Of a DNA stretch of 64,000 bases, positions 61,801 to 64,000 are shown in pieces. The first letter of the stretch is position 1. Each line of letters begins with the position of its first letter. The stretch is from positions 28,788,932 through 28,852,931 of the forward strand of contig JAJLRJ010000008.1 in assembly GCA_024195265.1 (NCBI GenBank), given 5' to 3'. The notes under the pieces were generated by a model that did no database searches, was not told the origin of the DNA, and saw only the letters and a program-made list of their open reading frames with translations. The translations under genes were made by a program, and so were the position numbers. Origin of the DNA: Dendrophyllia cribrosa (lineage: Eukaryota; Cnidaria; Anthozoa; Scleractinia; Dendrophylliidae).

Positions 61801-62579
61801 TATGCGGCAATTCCTTGCTTGAAATGCTTTTCGATTTTAGATAAGTGCCGCAAATTTAGCTGACCTCGAAGCCCCGGATAAAAGGCGAAGAAGCTTTCCG
61901 CGAGTTCTCTGGATTTGCGAGTGTTGTCCCTTTTATGAGCTCCTTGATGGACAGCCAAGCAACGAAAGAGACAAAGATTGTCGTTGAAAGTGTCAAGAGA
62001 AATGACTTCTCTTTTGTTGCGAATCCAATCAGGAAGCCGCCCTAGGCCTATTTGCAAGGGTTGCCGGTCAAGAATGACTTTGACCTCGAGCAGGACGGTG
62101 CGTTCATAAACCCATTTGGTGTCAGGCCTTTTGAGTCTTGCGTTTTGAAGACGAAGCTCTTCCTGAGATTGCAACCACTGTCGTGTCTCGGAGAGAGTGG
62201 CTAGCCAAGGCCCGGTTTGATTGTTTTGATAAAAACTTCTCAACTCCTCGGTTTCAGTGTTTCGCAGCTTGACTGTGGAGATTAACTTGATTGCGTGCCG
62301 TGTGTGAACATTTTGCTTGATTTTGTTCAAAATTCTGGCGACAAGAGAGTTTTCGAGCCCGTTTACAAACTGTAACTCGAGTGTTCGTCTGCCATGTTCA
62401 ATCCGTCGGTCAACCCGATCATAGATTTGAACAAATTGCTCGAAATCTAGCTCCGGTGGGTTGTTTTGAGGTTCGCCCTCATCGGCAGGCTCGATCCGCT
62501 CGATATTTCGTGTCTGTTCGTCCAGCCAGGTAATCAGCTCACGTTGATCGTCATCACGCCGTCTTCGCCGTTGTGGCAT
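58815..62579 (-). CDS. POLB: DNA polymerase B, protein-primed type (element 2), 1254 aa, intact
   Basis: Replicates the element DNA. Domains in order: an N-terminal region with NDNLCLFRCLAVHQGAH near 180-200 (weakly OTU-like) and a C2H2 finger CGECGGRFTRAADLTRHSKT then C (about 315-335). Next is a VSR-like segment CWLEWEAKQ ... VDGYHPESKTVFQFHGCHWH near 365-400. The 3'-5' exonuclease has YDFEAYQD (about 495), GFNSGHYDLKL (about 595) and YNNLDVSPF. Polymerase motifs A GFDANSLYPS (about 833), B LLGNSAYGKF (about 1006) and C MDTDSMYF (about 1101). The start at 62579 (MPQRRRRR) follows a promoter box. The frame is open beyond it through the palindrome into element 1 by chance. All catalytic motifs are present. 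Confidence 0.9.
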   Translation of the reverse strand: MPQRRRRRDDDQRELITWLDEQTRNIERIEPADEGEPQNNPPELDFEQFVQIYDRVDRRIEHGRRTLELQFVNGLENSLVARILNKIKQNVHTRHAIKLISTVKLRNTETEELRSFYQNNQTGPWLATLSETRQWLQSQEELRLQNARLKRPDTKWVYERTVLLEVKVILDRQPLQIGLGRLPDWIRNKREVISLDTFNDNLCLFRCLAVHQGAHKRDNTRKSRELAESFFAFYPGLRGQLNLRHLSKIEKHFKQGIAAYLVHPNGDFTLSHSPANYNKVGASTMIIGIHEDHSFLITNINKVTNNYTCGECGGRFTRAADLTRHSKTCNRGQTKIDCAGKRILPPESAFEKAFYPEGGFGVKGVCWLEWEAKQAGIHIHHHRCEHGGESYICGAPVDGYHPESKTVFQFHGCHWHGCEECYPEGTRDEAVHVDRRGNTITRTIAYQKTLQRTQLLRDAGYTVVERWEHERPAPWWNDRCPQKRNKTYPHAIVYDFEAYQDKTKAARPTDALSYESEHVPISVSIADTLNPEPEYICSKDPDELIGLFYASLERRSAAIREDVAVKYMPPDLENLPEKQLKLIDKWCNQVPVVGFNSGHYDLKLIRKYFVTHLAGENGVFAAEKEGRIMFINTPSYKFLDIMNYLAPGITYDKWVKTYGATQTKSWLPYEWFDSADKLDFPGLPPYECWYSQLKKAFVLSPKAHEECNRIFHEKGMKTFGDWLEYYNNLDVSPFLEALQTMKGFYTGLGVDIFKDAVSLPGVSMQYVLRGSLRGRNAPALYAPGPEAYAMLKGAVVGGPSLVFTRKHVRGETRIRSHKHGDLARITKRIVGFDANSLYPSTMLQEMPCGKEKVVHYNAPEQAARVLEIKLHTGGWFGFAGVDIEVPRELWGQFEEFPPLFINQAVPDEFVPQHMHDYLQESGRSRFPDQKKLMGVLSAKKMLIYAPLLKWYLNIGFKITAVYRTLDYMPKKLFDWFAREVAHNRRKGDADKEKALLAEVFKLLGNSAYGKFIEAVERQTRTLYTIDEDEVDKHLRSPLFDDLEEIGAAYKIELRKQKVTIDRPFQVGIVVYQLAKLRMLEFYYDFLDYFIDRRNFELIQMDTDSMYFALAHDTLEEAVRPELRAQFEAEKKNWLAWDKWSGREPGLFKLEKEGTRAIALCSKCYYVENEASGEAKMSSKGVNKKQNELRWERYERALQGGRDMATNRGFRMHNGAMFTYEQHKLGLSAYYDKRWVLPDGIHTEPIEFHNPAGGN

Positions 62580-62592
62580 TGCGTATATATGA
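62580..62592 (-). promoter_or_regulatory. CATATATACGC box for polymerase B (element 2)
   Basis: Minus-strand CTCATATATACGC touches the ATG at 62579; the element-1 copy has the same box at 63921-63932. Confidence 0.75.
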
Positions 62593-62603
62593 GGGTTTTT
62601 AAT

Positions 62604-62826
62604 TTCTTCAATTGGTGATGCCTCGCTTGCCGTTGCGGGTGGGCTCGGGGAAAAACGCATTTGACTCCCTCTTAAGGGGTTTTGAGGACGGAAATCCCGA
62701 GTAGTGGGTAGAGCGCTCCTCTCAAATGCGATTTTTTGAGACGATTTCCAATTTTTCCGAACGAAGTGAGGACAAATTGGAAATCGGCTCAAAAAACCGC
62801 ATTTGAGAAGCGCTCTACCCACTACT
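62604..62826. repeat. Right terminal inverted repeat of element 2
   Basis: Reverse complement of the left repeat of element 1 in its subterminal part (TTCTTCAATTGGTGATGCC, GGCTCGGGGAAAAACGCA) and of the left palindrome of element 2. 223 bp, full length. Confidence 0.88.
62700..62826. repeat. Terminal palindrome of element 2, right end
   Basis: Exact reverse complement of the left palindrome (45585-45711), 127 bp, loop core at 62755-62773. Because the palindrome is slightly asymmetric, this shows both ends carry the same loop orientation when read inward. Confidence 0.93.
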
Positions 62827-62831
62827 GCCTT
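62827..62831. repeat. Target site duplication of element 2, right copy (GCCTT)
   Basis: Matches 45580-45584; the polymerase gene of element 1 resumes here. Confidence 0.85.
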
Positions 62832-63920
62832 GACACCGAAACCGCCTTCTGGGTAAAAGGCTTTCTCAAAAGCTGACTCCGGAGGGAGGATACGTTTCCC
62901 GGGGCAGTCGATTTTGGTTTGGCCTCGATTACACGTCTTGGAGTGGCGATACAAGTTATCAGCCCGTGTGAACCTCCCGCCGCACTCGCCACAAGTGTAA
63001 TTGTTTGTGACTTTATTGATGTTGGTGATCAAGAAGGAGTGGGCCCGATGAATACCGATAATCATGGTTGAAGCGCCCACCTTGTTGTAATTCGCAGGGC
63101 GGTGAGATAAAATGAAGTCACCATTGGGGAGAACAAGATATGCGGCAATTCCTTGCTTGAAATGCTTTTCGATTTTAGAGAGGTGCCGCAAATTTAGCTG
63201 ACCTCGAAGCCCCGGATAAACTGCGAAGAAGCTTTCCGCGAGTTCTCTGGATCTGCGTGTGGAACGATCTATACGAGCTCCTCGATAGACAGCCAAACAG
63301 CGAAAGAGACAAAGATTGTCATTGAAATTGTCAAGGGCAATGACTTCTCTTTTATTGCGAATCCAATCAGGCAGCCGCCCGAGCCCTATTTGCAAGGGTT
63401 GTCGATCCAGAATGACTTTGACATCAAGCAGGACGGTGCGTTCATAAACCCATTTGGTGTCAGGCCTTTTGAGTCTTGCGTTTTGAAGACGAAGCTCTTC
63501 CTGAGATTGCAACCATTGTCGTGTCTCGGAGAGAGTGGCTAGCCAAGGCCCGGTTTGATTGTTTTGATAAAAACTTCTCAACTCCTCGGTTTCAGTGTTT
63601 CGCAGCTCGACTGTGAAGATTAACTTGATTGCGTGCCGTGTGTGAACATTTTGCTTGATTTTGTTCAAAATTCTGACGACAAGAGAGTTTTCGAGCCCGT
63701 TTACAAAGTGTAACTCGATTATTCGTCTGCCCTGTTCAATCCGTCGGTCAACCCGATCATAGATTTGAACAAATTGTTCGAAATCTAGATCCGGGGGGTT
63801 GTTTGGAGGCTCGCCCTCATCGGCAGGCTCGATCCGCTCGATATTTCGTGCCTGTTCGTCCAGCCAGGCAATCAGCTCGCGTTGATCGTCATCAAGCCGT
63901 CTTTGCCGAGGTTGTGGCAT
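62827..63920 (-). pseudogene. POLB: DNA polymerase B, N-terminal part (element 1)
   Basis: Start ATG at 63920 (MPQPRQRR), then the arginine/acid-rich N-terminus, NDNLCLFRCLAVYRGAR and the finger CGECGGRFTRADNLYRHSKT. It ends at the element-2 insertion site after EGGFGVK. The matching C-terminal part is at 42904-45584. Very similar to the same region of the element-2 polymerase. Confidence 0.88.
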
Positions 63921-63932
63921 TGCGTATATACA
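63921..63932 (-). promoter_or_regulatory. GTATATACGCA box for polymerase B (element 1)
   Basis: Minus-strand CTTGTATATACGCA touches the ATG at 63920. Confidence 0.7.
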
Positions 63933-63944
63933 AGGGGTAAGGAT

Positions 63945-64000
63945 TTCTTCAATTGGTGATGCCTCGCTTGCCATTGCGGGCGGGCTCGGGGAAAAACGCA
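63945..64000. repeat. Right terminal inverted repeat of element 1, cut by the window edge
   Basis: TTCTTCAATTGGTGATGCC through GGCTCGGGGAAAAACGCA is the reverse complement of 29576-29631. The remaining subterminal part and the palindrome are expected in the next 170 bp or so. Confidence 0.85.

Larger units (their letters stand above)
45585..62826. mobile_element. Polinton/Maverick-type element 2, complete, nested in element 1 polymerase gene
   Basis: 17,242 bp, same gene order and orientation as element 1. Bounded by 127-bp palindromes that are exact reverse complements of each other and by GCCTT duplications. Sequence of most genes from 47.3 kb rightward is very similar to element 1; the left 1.6 kb differs. 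Carries damage (frameshifted integrase, LINE in the capsid gene, other indels), but the polymerase frame is open. Confidence 0.92.
29406..64000. mobile_element. Polinton/Maverick-type element 1 (right end outside the window; contains element 2)
   Basis: Integrated virus-like DNA with type B DNA polymerase, rve integrase, A32-type ATPase and capsid candidates, the defining Polinton set. It begins with a 130-bp palindrome (29406-29535) and a 226-bp terminal inverted repeat. The same repeat, inverted, is entered at 63945 and is cut by the window edge. Without the 17.2-kb nested element 2 (45585-62826) it would be about 17.5 kb, normal for Polintons. It is richer in G+C than the host flanks. GTATG (29401-29405) directly precedes it and is the expected target duplication. 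Confidence 0.9.

Noticed and set aside
45597..62826. Two tandem head-to-tail elements instead of nesting
   Set aside because: The polymerase of element 1 resumes at the same codon region on the far side of element 2 with a 5-bp duplication, which tandem arrangement would not give.
62580..63974. The 1719-codon frame as one real double-headed polymerase
   Set aside because: It crosses a terminal repeat, a palindrome and two promoter boxes; each polymerase has its own start and box. The fusion is a by-product of the nested insertion.
1..64000. tRNA or rRNA genes
   Set aside because: I saw no A/B box plus cloverleaf arrangement or rRNA core sequence on reading, but a covariance-model scan was not possible.

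Overview
The window is nuclear DNA of an animal, most likely an anthozoan cnidarian (coral or anemone type). This rests on one multi-exon metazoan lysosomal gene with standard GT-AG introns, a dense background of AT-rich DNA and many short inverted-repeat transposons, and Polinton gene families of the kind I associate with cnidarian genomes. The species cannot be fixed from the sequence.

Left part (1-29405) is host chromosome. A complete palmitoyl-protein thioesterase 1 (PPT1) gene runs on the + strand from 2425 to 13317 in 11 coding exons, including a 15-nt microexon and one GC-AG intron. After it come repeats: nested inverted-repeat elements, a degenerate pogo/Tigger-like transposon, a Penelope-type reverse transcriptase fragment, tandem arrays and microsatellites. 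Two orphan sets of exon-like sequence remain: a terminal exon at 16323-16455 with a damaged second copy near 24935, and the last two exons of a minus-strand gene at 29035-29304.

Right part (29406-64000) is two Polinton/Maverick-type (integrated, virus-like) elements, one nested inside the other. Element 1 starts at 29406 and runs off the right edge; I expect its end about 170 bp beyond 64000. Element 2 (45585-62826, 17.2 kb) sits inside the DNA polymerase gene of element 1, flanked by a 5-bp duplication (GCCTT). Both have the same plan. At the left are a zinc-finger gene, a replication/transcription module (YqaJ-type nuclease in element 1 only; a VLTF3-like zinc-ribbon factor in both) and several minus-strand genes. 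The middle is a morphogenesis module: a large membrane-anchored protein, a coiled-coil membrane protein, a probable double-jelly-roll major capsid protein, an A32-type packaging ATPase, and a row of small proteins, many with one membrane segment. At the right, an rve-family integrase and a protein-primed type DNA polymerase B converge tail to tail. Nearly every gene is preceded, within about 3-25 bp of its ATG, by a CATATATATAC-like box, which looks like a shared viral promoter.

The element ends are unusual. Each known end is a 127-130 bp near-perfect palindrome starting AGTAGT. Between the two elements the palindrome arms have diverged almost completely, but the loop (GTCCTCACTNCNNTCGGA) and the extreme tip are conserved, as expected for a terminal hairpin with a functional core.

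Both copies are damaged in different genes. Element 1 has a broken polymerase, an integrase with a first catalytic Asp to Asn change, and several frameshifts. Element 2 has an intact polymerase, but a frameshifted integrase, a capsid gene split by an L1/Tx1-like LINE, and a start-proximal frameshift in the 600-residue protein gene. No protease of the adenain type was recognised in either.
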